Shown here piece by piece: positions 44,179 through 56,010 of a stretch of 64,000 nucleotides of DNA. The translations under genes were made by a program, and so were the position numbers. The notes beneath the pieces are model-generated. The model made no database searches. It had not been told where the DNA came from and was given only the letters and a program-made list of their open reading frames with translations. Positions within the stretch are counted from its first letter, which is position 1, and every line of letters starts with the position of its first letter. The DNA is from Serinus canaria (taxonomy: Eukaryota; Chordata; Aves; Passeriformes; Fringillidae), in contig NC_066326.1 of NCBI RefSeq assembly GCF_022539315.1, positions 19,050,601 through 19,114,600 of the forward strand, read 5' to 3'.

Positions 44179-44640
44179 CCCAGTGCACAAGGAAGAGCTA
44201 GAGATGCCACCACTCTGGACTTTTGTAATGCCCTGGACACATCAGCCCTGCCCAGCATCCTTGTCCCTCCCTTGGGGAGCTGTGGATCTGATGGAGGCAC
44301 AGTTTGGAGAATGAGGAATTGCATGGCTGGTCACATCCAGGGGGTTGTGGTCAGTGGCTCAGAGGCCCAGTGGATGTCAGTGACCAGTGGTGTCTCTCAG
44401 GGTGACAGCAAAACCTCCCTGGACACTGGGAACTCAGTGTCCTGATGGTGCTGCTGGACAAGAGAGATGGAGGTGCCTCCCAAACAGAACTGTTCTGATT
44501 GCCCAAGTCTTTTAGACTTGCTCAGTGAATGAGCAGCTGATTGAAGTGCAAAGATACTGAGGAACCACACAATCCCTTCCATGGGAAGAAACATCTCCCC
44601 ATCCAAACTTCCCCTGTCTTTATCCAGCTCCAAGAGGAAC

Positions 44641-44732
44641 AGACATATCTATATCTATCTATATCTATATCTATATCTATCATCTATATCTATCTATATC
44701 TATATCTATATCTATATCTATATCTATATCTA
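44641..44732 (+). repeat. (ATCTAT/ATATCT)n microsatellite at the palindrome centre
   Basis: About 92 bp of tatatct-type units. The right arm starts directly after it (attcctatagcatatttt). Confidence 0.9.
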
Positions 44733-46004
44733 TATCTATTCCTATAGCATATTTTATCCTTAATGGACTGTTCCTTTGCACCTCAGTTGTTGTTGGCTTT
44801 GCCCTGGTTTTCCATCTTCCCAAAGACTTGACCTTTGTTCCTGAATGTTCCCTGTTCCTCCTCCTAGGAGGAACCATGTCAGTCCCTCCTGCCCCTTTCT
44901 CCAGAACTTTCCTGTCATTATTGTATCCCTCAAGGTCCCACTGGGTTGTTTAAACTGTTCCCCTCCCCTGTAATTCCCAATTTGTTTAAGCATTGTATTC
45001 CCTGCCTTATGCTTTTCCCCAGGTTTCTCCCAATTGGTTAAAGTTCTGTACCCTCCCCTTGAAGCTCCCCTGTTGAAAAACCCTTCTCCAGCCTGGATTT
45101 GTGTCTTTCAGTCCCTGACCTTCCTGGGCATAAACACCTTTGGGAATGATACAGAAGACCTCTCCTTGTTCCTTGTCCCTGCCCTCGATGCATTCCACCT
45201 GTGCCATAGAGCAGTTGTGCCCTACAGCTGCACCCTGAATTGTGTGGCTGTTTGGGGGCGGCCCCCTCCTGGTGACAGTGGTGGGACAGGCCCTGCTGAA
45301 GAACTCTGGCACCACATCCCTGAGGCAGCCACTCCATCATGGGAGGCCTCTGGCTTGCTCAGCCTGCACAGACCCACCCTGTGCTCCTCAAGGTTTCCTT
45401 TGGCATACCAAAGCACTGAAGAGGTTGGGTGGTTTTCCTCCCTGTTTTATTGACTGACTGTGTCCTTTGAGGACCAGAAGAGGAAGCAGAGCCTTAAATT
45501 GCACATGAAGAGCAAATGCTGAAGTAAAGGCTTCACCTTTCCGATGAACAGAAAGAGCTGTTTTAGCCATGGCCCCCACAAGGTACCAAAATTCCAGCTG
45601 GGAAGCTGCTGACAGGAGGGAATATGGCACTTGTCTCCAGCCAGAGATGACTGACTCCTCAGCATCCTGGGTTGTGGCTGACAGTGCCTGAGGAGATCAG
45701 AAATCTTTGGATGTGATCTCCTGTGCCAGTGCCCAGAACACAGAGCAGTGAGCTTGACTTGGAGGGGCAGGTCCAGCCCTTGGACACAGCTGCCAGGCAG
45801 GAGAAGCTCCCTCCCCAAGAAGGAAATTTCCAGTGCTGCGGTCCATCCCCACCCAGGCCAAGAGGTCACAGCAGGATTGTGAGATAACAGCAGGCTCGAA
45901 ATATCCAGCTCCTCAGTCCTTAACAACAGTTGCTGACATTGGGACAGCGGTGTCAGGATAGCGGTGGCAGCAAGAGCTGCGGGACTGGCAGAGGGCAAGG
46001 CACC

Positions 46005-48575
46005 ATGGCCCTTGCTCTGCGCCTCTTCCTGCTGCTCCTCCTGGCCGTGGCCCTGCCTGCCAGGGCTGCACAGGCTGCTCCGCTGCAAGCGCGGAGAGCA
46101 GGTGAGCCAGCACCTGGCTCCCCTTTCCCGGGACAGCGCTCTCTGCTCCCCGGGAAGTGCTGGGGATGGTTTTCCCCAGGCCTTTTGGGGAGGGTTTCTT
46201 CTGGGGGAGGGAGAGAGCCCCCATGGGCCTGGATCTGGCTTGTTTCCTCTCCAGGGATGTGTCACAGGGTCTGCAAAGAGGGTGGAGAATGACCAGGAGC
46301 CAGCCCAGTGCTCCTCCCAGGCCCCTGTCCACCTTTGTTGTTGCCCATTGACATCTGGCTCTCATGGCATTACCCAACGCCCTTGCAGGTCTCATCTCCC
46401 TAAGGCAGATGGGGATCCCAGCACACCATGGAACTGGTTCTGCTTTTTGCTCACTTCTAGATTGGGATCACGACATGGTTTATATGGAAAAGCTGGTAAA
46501 TGACAGTATTAAGATTCTAGGTGTCATCGTTTGAGCTTGGCACAATGCCAGTGCCCCCATGAGAATACCTCTTTCCTTGGTACTTACTGTGAGATGTGAT
46601 CTGAGACAGAGCAGAGCAGGCTCTAACTTAAGATTGAAAAAAAAAGAACATTATTAACTTAAAACTACAAGGAAAAACACACAGAACACAGGATGAAAAC
46701 TTTCTACATTTCCTCCTCCTCCCCCCCACCGAATTTCTTAATTCTGTTACCACCCTTTAAATCATCTCTCTCAGTCTATCACCACCCTTTAGATAATCAA
46801 TTCTCAATTCTTCGAGAAGAGAGGAGTCTCTCTTGCACCACAGACTTCCCCAGGAAACAGTCGAAACTTCTCGTGTTTCTGTGTCACATTTGGCACCGCC
46901 CGGAGAACATTTGCCATTGTGATCTCTTCTTTCCATGTCCAGTGCTCTCACCACTGCACATGGACCAGAGCTGCTTCTAGGGTTTTTCATTTTAAGGATG
47001 CTTTGTCCAGTTCTAAAAAAGAGCACAGTCTCTCTCTTTTTGGGACACTTGTCCCCTCCAAATTTCACTCCTTGGGGCTGAGGGGTCTCTTGAACAGAGA
47101 TCATCTTCTTCTTCTTCTTCTTCTTCGAAGACGGACGGCACTACCACCACCATCCCTACCCGTCGTCTCTGTTCAGACACTTTCCTATCACTGCACTCTC
47201 CTGGCTCTGAGCCATTGCCTCCCCCTAGAATGCAGTCTCTGTGTCACAGGAACTCAAGGGTTCTTTCATGGCTATCTAAGAAAAGTCCAGCCAAAGGCCA
47301 CTCCATCATCTGCCCCCACTTCGGATTCTTCTCAACTTCTCTCAATCTCATCAACTTCAGGAAGAATCAGCATTTGCAAGGTTTCCATCATCCCAAGAAG
47401 GGTTAAAAGTCCCGGGCTCTGCCGGTTTGGTTCATGAACTCCCAGGGCTGGCTGCCCTGCTGGGCACCACCCCCCTTCTCCTTCACGCCAACCGTGCTAT
47501 CACAGGCACAAGCTGCTCACTCTCCCTCTCTCTGGGAGGGGGGGAAAGGGGATGGCTGCCCAACGCCCTCGCAGTGCTTCTCCACCCTTCGGCCCAGGAC
47601 TGGCCTACCTCCCTCCGGCCGCATGGCTCCCATCCACCTCCCACCCAGCTCGGAGACGGGCAGGGGACGGTCCACTCTCTTCTAAACCGGAACCCAAAAG
47701 GAAATTCTCCTGGGAGTTCACAGCTTTTAACCCCCTGTGTTCTCAGAGGTGTATCCTTGCCCTCAGTGGACAAACTAAGTGCCAATATTAAAATCTGAAC
47801 ACTGATTGGCGTGACCACACCATCACAAAAAAACTTCATTTCCTTTCAAACCACAACACTAGGGCATGGTGTAGAAAAGTTCTGTGTGTGCCTTTCCTGA
47901 CCAAATAAACAGTGTCCATGTGGCAAGAGATCACTCATGTGCCCTTTCCCTAAACATAAGCTCAGGGTCGAAGGAATCTGGAAACCTTGCCCAGCTCCCT
48001 TCTGGAGCCCTGAGGGATCCCACATGATGGTTTTCAGTGGGAGGAAGGAGCATTTAGCTGTCCATCTTCTTCGTATGTGCAATGCCAGTGTGTCCTTCCG
48101 TGTGCTCTGTGCAGCCGCAGAGAAGAGCAGAGAGGGAAGGGGCCGGGCCCAGGGCGGTGCCCCAGGGCTGAGCCTTTCACAGCTCCTGTTCCAGCCCCAG
48201 GGAGCCTGAACTGCTCCTGCTGCCACTGCCAAGGCCTGGCCCTGCCTAGGGCTGGGTTTAGAGCTGCTGGCAACTCCAGGGAGCCCTTCCTTCCCCAACT
48301 GCCCCACAAGGGGCTCCTTCCATCCCAGTGTGGGGGCACTGCAGGCATGTGGTCCCCCTGCTCCTGCTCCTGAGTGGAAGGCAGAGCCGAGGGAGTGCCT
48401 TGGAGGGCTCCAATCACCCAGATGCCTTCATTGCCACTCGGGCCTGAAGGAGAAATGGAACAACTTTCCATTAAGGTACTCCTAGATGGAAGAACACCGA
48501 AACAAAGAGACAAGAAATCACTGGAGGCAGCCAAAGTTCTGGACAAGAAGCTGAGTGCTATGGAGGGGCACCATG
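46005..48575 (+). pseudogene. Gene-family copy C' (5' exons), interrupted by an LTR
   Basis: Exon 1 46005-46101 carries the intact signal peptide. The DWDHDMVYMEKLVNDS exon starts at 46461 and is split after 46521 by an inserted LTR, resuming at 47864 (gcatg then gt). The coiled exon is 48486-48575 (90 bp, open in phase 1: SLEAAKVLDKKLSAMEGHH). Beyond about 48750 the sequence leaves the gene and no transmembrane exon is found. Copies C and C' are mirror images. Confidence 0.55.
46522..47858. repeat. Long solo LTR inserted in an exon of copy C'
   Basis: 1,337 bp with TGTCATCG ... CCACAACA ends and a 5-bp duplication ctagg (46517-46521, 47859-47863). Contains a CTT run near 47104-47125. The 5-bp duplication fits ERVL- or ERVK-type insertion. 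Absent from the mirror-image left arm, so it inserted after the inverted duplication (or was lost there). Confidence 0.8.
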
Positions 48576-48759
48576 GTGGGTGCATTACCCTCAGCCTTGT
48601 CATGGGGCTCAGTAGCCAGTGGCTTTGCACTTGTGGACACGCCGTGCTCAGCACAGCGGGATGGGATCCATGGCAGCCTCACTGCCCCGCTGCTGCTTCC
48701 ATGCCCTGCAGGGCTGTTTCCTGTCTGTCTTTGAAAGCAGCCCCTGAGATCATAATGCA

Positions 48760-49900
48760 CAAAGCAATTTGTTTTATAGGGCTGTCATTGCAGAAAACCT
48801 TCCGATTTTGTCATGCAAAACAGAAACAACTTCCATTGGGTACAGCTGGAAGGCTTGTAAATGTGTTCCAGAAACTCATGATAGGACCGAGTATCATTAA
48901 AACAATTTAATGTCATGAAGTGCAAGATGTAAGTTATCCAATAAAATATTCAGAGTAATTAAATACCATGGAGCGGGAAAGGGCTCTGCATTGGAATGAC
49001 AGGAAACAGACACAGAGGCTTGATGGACAAGTTTCCCAGCCAAACCAGACCAGAAGCACCGGGAGCACAAAGGGACACACCCAGGAGGCCCAGCAGCTCC
49101 TTGCTGAGGGCCCATTTCATGCAAGAGCTGACACTCAAAATACTAAATAAAATAAAAATAAAAGGGTGGGTGAGGCAGCAGTGAGATGGCCTCACAGATA
49201 CAACTCTGCACTCTGCTGTTGTCCCCAACATTATCCATGTTCCTGTACTTGTTTTCCTGGAGAATTTGCAGTCAACAGAGCTTCAGTCCCTTTGATCAAA
49301 TCAGTCTTCAGTGCAGCTCGGGGCTGGGTCAGTCATTTAGACTCGAGCACTGACTGGGGTCCAGGCCACAAAAGAACATTACCTGCAGTCCACCCATGCA
49401 GCTTTTCATATTAATGAGCAAAAAGCCTTTATTTTTGCAAACTGAGGGACGCTGGGGGGATCTTTGCACTATCAGGCCGAGGTACAAGGCTCTGGATCCT
49501 CGGAAGGAACAGAGCCAGCCCCTTGAGTGGGAGAAGGCGCGGCCTCAGTTGTGGCCCCGAGTGCCTCCTGTGGCCTGGGGCACGGCCCTGGCTGTAAATG
49601 TGTTGGGCTGCAGCACAGGGCCAGGGCGGAGCTCAGCAGCCTCAGCAGAGCCCAAGGCCACGGCCCTTCCCTGCCGGGGCCCGAGGCTGGCCCGGCCCGG
49701 CCCGGCCTGAGCAGCCCGGAGTGGCCGCAGGGGATGGGCTCCGCCCGCCCGCCGTGCCCACAGGCCGGGCCCGAGGCTTTGCAAGAGGCTTTCTCCCAGC
49801 TCTGCAAAACCTCGGCCAAGGGACCCTTTGCTGTGCTGAGAAGCGTAAAAAACCCCCTCAAATGTAACCCCGCTGCATTCCTCATGAGGGATCTCTGCAC
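48760..49900. other. Palindrome interior between copies C' and D; no gene seen
   Basis: Inverted copy of 40.4-41.4 kb, including a GC-rich block. No exon with family similarity or known domain. Confidence 0.45.
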
Positions 49901-50295
49901 ACCTTAGGAGAGCCCATCCATACAGCTTTGTGCTTCATAAGGGGCCCCTGCACCCTTCAGTAGAAACCCAGAAATTTCTGCGTGCCTCATGAGGTCCAGG
50001 CCCAGATGGTCCCAGGGAAAGAAATGTGGAAATGTGCCCTTGGCCCAGGGACGCTCAGCATGGGCTCCCCCAGCCCTCGGGGCCCCACCGCTGCTCACAG
50101 CAGCCCCTGCCTGGCTCCTGCATGCCCACACCGTGGGCATTCATGGCTGCCCCTGGGCATGGAGCTCAGCCAGGGCTGGTGCCTGCTGGGCTTTGCTGCT
50201 GCTACTACACGGACACAACTGTGACAACTCCATTTCTTTATTGATACATCGAATGGGGGCCAAGCCCTGCCAAGGCAGAGAGGGCCCACCCACCT

Positions 50296-53200
50296 TCAGT
50301 CCTGGCCAGGGAAGAGGACCAGGGGGCTCAGGGGCAGAGGGTCTCGTTTTGGCGGGGTGGGTTTTGGGAAGGGCTCGTGACAGTGCTGCAGCAACAGCAT
50401 GGCAGATAGGGGGAGAAGTGGACAGCTGGGATCATGGGTGAAGTTCTCTCTGCCCAAGTTGTTAGGCTCCTCTTCAGAAGATGTACAGGAGCACCTGAGG
50501 AGAGAGGAGGTGGCTGAGGCCCCAGCTGCCAGTGGCACACAGGGACCCTCCTGCACAGCAGGGCCCAGAGCTGGCAAGGCTCCCCAGCACGGCTGGAGCT
50601 GCTGGCACAGCCTGGCCCAGCTGCACAGCTGCCCCTCACGGCCCCGGCGAGCAGGGGACGGCTCTGGGCAGGGTCCCTGGCTAGGAGCGGGCCCCAGAGC
50701 GCCTCTGCCTTTCCAGGGCAAGCTCGTCCCTGCTCTTTCTCCTGCCCACCTTGCTTTGCCTCTGCCCTGTGCCCCTGGGGCTGATCTTGGCCAGGCAGCC
50801 TCAGTGGGAGCCAGCACTGGCTGCAGCCCCAGCGGGCCCCCAGGACAAGGCCCAGCAATGAAGAGGCCACAGAAAGCACTGGGCAGCAGCAGAACCCTCA
50901 GCAGAGTTCCATGGACAACCATGGACTGGCCAAACTCCATGGCTGGGAACGCTGACTGGGAACGCTCCCTGACTGGGAACGCTCCCTGACTCTGTGGTGC
51001 AGCCTTTAAAGAAGCTGCAGGGGAGAGATCAGCAACAACTTACCGTTTCTTTTCTCTTCCAGTACCGGAACCCAACATAGCACAGCCCAATGGAAACTGG
51101 CACAGTGAACAGTGTCATTACCGTGCCTATCATGCAGGACGTGCGCACATCCTGGGGGCAGAATATTCTCGGCGTTTTACGTGGATTCTGGGCGTTTATG
51201 TCTGCCTTGCCAAGCACTCCTGTGGGAGCAAGAGGAGTGTGAGCCTCAGCTGTGCTGCACTGCTGAGCTGGCAGCACAGTGGATCCGGGCAGGACGTTCT
51301 CCCTTTCCCCCAGAGCTGGGGCCTGCAGGCACCTTGCCGCCCCTTGGCACAGGACTGCTGAGGACCCAAACCCCTGAGCCTGGATGCCATAATTCCTCTC
51401 TGCTGTTCCCTTCTGCTCCAGGCAATATTTGTCAAAGACGTGGAAAAGGACAAGGAAATTGCCTAGGGTTTTGGGGATGCTCCAGGGCCCACCCTCCTGC
51501 AAACAGCTGCCTCTCTGCATGGAGCCAGAGACCAGGAAATTGCAGGGGATCTCAGGCCTCTGGTGCAGTTTGGACTCCCTGTGAGCTGATGCCAGATTCC
51601 TTCCTGCAGAGGCTGGGGAGAAGCTGCAGCCAGGCCAGGCTGGGAAACAACCCTGCAGGGCATGGAAGCTGCCCTGGGGCAGCGAGGCTGCCATGGATCC
51701 CTTCCCACAGTGCCGGGCACGGCATGTCCAGCTGTGCAGCCAAAGCCCCTGGCTGCTGAGCCCCAGGGGAAGGCTGAGGGAAATGCACCCACCACGCTGG
51801 CTGTCCACATTACTCCGTTTTTGTTCCAGATGGTTGGATTCCTCCAGGGACTTACTAGCTCCTATAGGTTTGTTCACCCACAGAAGCTTCTGCCATCTCT
51901 GCTCATCTGCACAGGCACCACTGAGCCACAGGAGCGGTGAGGGGATCGCGCAGGGCCAGGGCACACATGTGCATGGTTCTGTCCTGGCACCTGCAGCGAT
52001 GCCCCCGTGCCCGAGCTTTGGGCTCTGAGCTGGCAGCTCTCCCAGGAGGAAAGGCCTTGACCTACCCTGCCCATCTCCCAGAGGCTCAGTAATGGCTATG
52101 GCTTGGGAATCCAGAACATCGTTGTCAACAGGATAATCTTCATGATTAGGATCATCTTTATCATCAGGTTCAGCTGCAAAGAAAGGCAGGACAGAAAAGC
52201 TCCTGTGTCACTGCTGAAGATTGTCCTTCAGGCCCAAGTGGCAGTGAAGGCACCTGGGTGATTGGTGCCCTCCAAGGCACTCCCTCCGCTCTGCCTTCCA
52301 CTCAGGAGCAGGGGCAGGGGGACCACGTGCCTGCAGTGGCCCCACACTGGGATGGAAGGAGCCCCTTGCGGGGCAGTTGGGGCAGAAGGGGCTCCATAGA
52401 GCTGCCAGGAGCTCTAAACCCAGCCCTAGGCAGGGCCAGGCCTTGGCAGTGGCAGCAGGAGCAGCTCAGGCTCCCTGGGGCTGGCACAGGAGCTGTGAAG
52501 GGCTCAGCCCCAGGGCACCGCCCTGAGCCTGGCCCCTTCCCTCTCTGCTCCTCTCCACGGCTGCACAGAGCACATGGAAGGACACACTGGCATTGTACAC
52601 GGGAGGAAGATGGACAGCTAAATGTTCCTTCCTCCCACTGAAAGACATCCTGTGGAATTCCTCAGAGCTCCAGAAGGGAGCAGTGCAAGGTTTCTGGATT
52701 CTTTAAACACTGAGCTTATGTGAATGGAAAGGGCTCATGAGTGAGCTCTTGCCTCATGGTCACTGATTATTTTGTCAGGAAAGGCACACAGAGAACTTGC
52801 CTATACCATGCTCTAGAATCTTCAAACTTTCATTCACCATGTTTTCCATATAAACCATGTTATGATCCCAGTCTTGAAAGGAAGCACTGATTAGAACATT
52901 TCCATGGTGTGCTGGGATCCCCCTCTCCCTTAGGGAACTGGGCACTGCAAGGGAGTCGGGTTAAGGCTGTGGGAACCCGATGTCAATGGACAAGGCCAAA
53001 GCTGCATAGGGGACTGGGGAGCTCTGGCCTGGCTCCTTGTCACTCTCCACCCTCTTTGCAGGCCCTGTGACACATCCCTTGAGGGGTGGCTGGAGCAGAC
53101 TAGGGCCCGTGTGGCTTTTTCCCATGACACAGAGGAACCCCTCCATAAAGGCCTGGGGGAAACCATCCCCAGCGCTTCCCAGGGAGCAGGGAGTGCTGTC

Positions 53201-53328
53201 CCGGGAAAGGGGAGCCAGGCTGCCGGCTCACCTGCTGCCCGTGCTTGCAGCGGAGCAGCCTGGGCAGCCCTGGCAGGCAGGGCCACGGCCAGGAGGAGCA
53301 GCAGGATGAGGCACAGAGCAAGGGCGAT
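50296..53328 (-). pseudogene. Gene-family copy D (signal to tail), with damaged start and frame
   Basis: Exon 1 occupies 53328-53232 but its ATG is changed to ATC (53326-53328); the signal peptide core (LILLLLLAVALPARAAQ) is otherwise kept. Exon 2 is 52872-52807 (66 bp, DWDHNMVYMENMVNES...). A FHVFDKYCLEQK segment lies near 51450, the transmembrane exon is 51219-51044 (SCMIGTVMTLFTVPVSIGL), and the tail exon is 50494-50296 (CSCTSSEEEPNN ... LVLFPGQD, stop TGA at 50298-50296). The transmembrane exon has one extra base near its 3' end (TGGAAGAGAAAAG vs TGGAAGGAAAAG in copy B), which would shift the tail and stop after a few codons. It is the only copy on this strand keeping both ends. Confidence 0.55.
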
Positions 53329-53331
53329 GGT

Positions 53332-53916
53332 TAATGAAATAAATTCCAATATATGTCCGGAAGGGGCTTTGTCCGGGCTTGTCTAGCCTCTGCTGCTTGT
53401 CTGAAAGCGGCACTGCGGTGGTTTCACCTCAGAGACACCTCTGGCTGGAAGGTAGCTGCAGCTGGCACTGGCGACAACTTCAGGCATGCAAAAGCCCCTG
53501 TTTACCTCTGTGCAGATGCTTTAAGGCGAGGTGAAGGAAGGAGAAGATTTTGCCAGAGTTTCGATCCAGAGTTTATTCAGATGGCAGGCTTCTGAATCCC
53601 ATAACAACTACTAACAGCATCCTGAACTGCATGGTTGTTGGCACTTTTAAGCCACGGGAGAAGGCGAGGGAAGGAGTAGGGGGCCCAAAAACCAGGGGCT
53701 GGGTGTGCAGGTCTCAGGTGCAAGGGACACCTGAGTGGGCCAATGGACCCCCAGAGATGTAGGGCATCTTTTGAACTCTGCCAATCACTTGATGCCCCTC
53801 TGGAATGCCAGGATTGACAGGACCCAAGAGGGGTCAGGGCAGAGAGAGGGGGAAGTGATTGACACCTGGTAAAGGACAGGACACCTGAGACAAACTATGA
53901 CATCACACTGCTACAC
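53332..53916 (-). repeat. LTR-like insertion at the start codon of copy D
   Basis: About 585 bp interrupts what is continuous in the other copies. atggt flanks both sides (53327-53331, 53917-53921). The inner ends read tgaaataaattcc on the left and ctgctaca on the right, that is TGTAGCAG ... TTTATTTCA on the minus strand, the style of a minus-oriented LTR. The exact duplication length is uncertain. Confidence 0.55.
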
Positions 53917-53921
53917 ATGGT

Positions 53922-55740
53922 GCCTTCCCCTCTGCCAGTCCTGCAGCTCTTGCTGCCACCACTGTCCTGACACCACTGTCCCAATGTCAACAATCATTTT
54001 TCAGGACTGACAAGCGGGACATAGAGATGCTGTAAAACTACAGAGCTCTGTAACCTCAGCCTGCTGTGATGCCTGAGCCTGCCGTGACCTCTCATTCCTA
54101 CTGTGACCTCATGGCTGGAATTTTCCTTCCTGGCAGTTGTGTCCAAGGGCTGGACCTATCCCCCCAATTCAAGCCCACTGCTCTGTGTTCTGGTCACTGG
54201 CACAGGAGATCTCATCCAAGGATTTCTGACCTCCGCAGTCACTTTCAGCCACAGCCCATGATGTTGAGGAGTCAGTCATCTCTGGCTGGAGACAAGTGCC
54301 ATATTCCCTCCTGTCAGCAGCTTCCCAGCTGGAATTTTGGTACCTTGTGGGGGCCATGGCTAAAACAGCTCTTTCTGTTCATCGGAAAGGTGAAGCCTTT
54401 ACTTCAGCATTTGCTCTTCATGTGCAATTTAAGGCTCTGCTTCTTCTTCTGGTCCTCAAAGGACACAGTCAGTCAATAAAACAGGGAGGAAAACCACCCA
54501 ACCTCTTCAGTGCTTTGGTATGCCAAAGGAAACCTTGAGGAGCACAGGGTGGGTCTGTGCAGGCTGAGCAAGCCAGAGGCCTCCCATGATGGAGTGGCTG
54601 CCTCAGGGATGTGGTGCCAGAGTTCTTCAGCAGGGCCTGTCCCACCACTGTCACCAGGAGGGGGCCGCCCCCAAACAGCCACACAATTCAGGGTGCAGCT
54701 GTAGGGCACAACTGCTCTATGGCACAGGTGGAATGCATCGAGGGCAGGGACAAGGAACAAGGAGAGGTCTTCTGTATCATTCCCAAAGGTGTTTATGCCC
54801 AGGAAGGTCAGGGACTGAAAGACACAAATCCAGGCTGGAGAAGGGTTTTTCAACAGGGGAGCTTCAAGGGGAGGGTACAGAACTTTAACCAATTGGGAGA
54901 AACCTGGGGAAAAGCATAAGGCAGGGAATACAATGCTTAAACAAATTGGGAATTACAGGGGAGGGGAACAGTTTAAACAACCCAGTGGGACCTTGAGGGA
55001 TACAATAATGACAGGAAAGTTCTGGAGAAAGGGGCAGGAGGGACTGACATGGTTCCTCCTAGGAGGAGGAACAGGGAACATTCAGGAACAAAGGTCAAGT
55101 CTTTGGGAAGATGGAAAACCAGGGCAAAGCCAACAACAACTGAGGTGCAAAGGAACAGTCCATTAAGGATAAAATATACTATAGGAATACAAATGACAAG
55201 GGGGTGGGGGATAATAGAACCGACCATTGAAACTGAATTTCAATTGAAAACACAAGAGAAACACTCCACAACACCCCAGTGCACAAGGACGAGCTAGAGA
55301 TGCCACCACTCTGGACTTCTGTAATGCCCTGGACACATTAGCCCTGCCCAGCATCCTTGTCCCTCCCTTGGGGAGCTGTGGATCTGATGGAGGCACAGTT
55401 TGGAGAATGAGGAATTGCATGGCTGGTCACATCCAGGGGGTTGTGGTCAGTGGCTCAGAGGCCCAGTGGATGTCAGTGACCAGTGGTGTCTCTCAGGGTG
55501 ACAGCAAAACCTCCCTGGACACTGGGAACTCAGTGTCCTGATGGTGCTGCTGGACAAGAGAGATGGAGGTGCCTCCCAAACAGAACTGTTCTGATTGCCC
55601 AAGTCTTTTAGACTTGCTCAGTGAGTGAGCAGCTGATTGAAGTGCAAAGATACTGAGGAACGACACAATCCCTTCCATTGGAAGAAACATCTCCCCATCC
55701 AAACTTCCCCTGTCTTTATCCAGCTCCAAGAGGAACAGAC
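53922..55740 (+). repeat. Direct copy of the palindrome's inner segment (42.78-44.64 kb)
   Basis: Contains the same 5' flank of exon 1 and the same LTR-like block as 42774-44640, in the same orientation and nearly identical from about 54.28 kb on (for example 54933-55166 vs 43837-44070 and 55493-55729 vs 44397-44633). Ends at the same kind of microsatellite. Confidence 0.85.
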
Positions 55741-55806
55741 ATATCTATATTTATCTACCTATCTATCTATCTATATCTATCTATCTGTCTATCTATCTAT
55801 CTATCA
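55741..55806 (+). repeat. (ATCT)n microsatellite
   Basis: Tetranucleotide tatc/atct repeats, the counterpart of 44641-44732 but less hexamer-like. Marks the right limit of the duplicated block; ACAD9 begins just after. Confidence 0.9.
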
Positions 55807-55835
55807 AAATAACTTCAGCTTCAAATAAAATCTCT

Positions 55836-55891
55836 TTTATTTAAAATAAAATCCTTTTGCTATGAAGTAGTGGTTAGAAAGAAGTTTTATT
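55836..55891 (-). terminator. ACAD9: Candidate polyadenylation signals of ACAD9
   Basis: AATAAA occurs on the minus strand at 55836-55841 and 55886-55891, 120-175 bp past the ACAD9 stop codon. Confidence 0.5.
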
Positions 55892-56010
55892 TTAAAGAGA
55901 TACTATTTGTAAATACATAAAATAACAGATGGTTTTAAGGTGGCAGGTATGGAAACTGCAGCAAATTCCTCCCTGACTGACATTCTTGAGTGCCTGCTGT
56001 CAGGGAGGGA

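Larger units (their letters stand above)
44730..50565 (-). repeat. Right arm of the large inverted repeat
   Basis: Counterpart of 39540-44097. It is longer by the 1,337-bp LTR inserted at 46522-47858; without it the two arms are nearly equal. The arms are separated by about 630 bp containing the rest of an LTR-like segment and an ATCTAT microsatellite. Confidence 0.88.

Noticed and set aside
44541..44763. ORFs rich in Tyr-Leu or Ile-Tyr
   Set aside because: Translation of the microsatellite, not coding sequence.
47104..47125. CTT run as a coding Leu/Ser repeat
   Set aside because: It lies inside a solo LTR with defined ends; a simple repeat.
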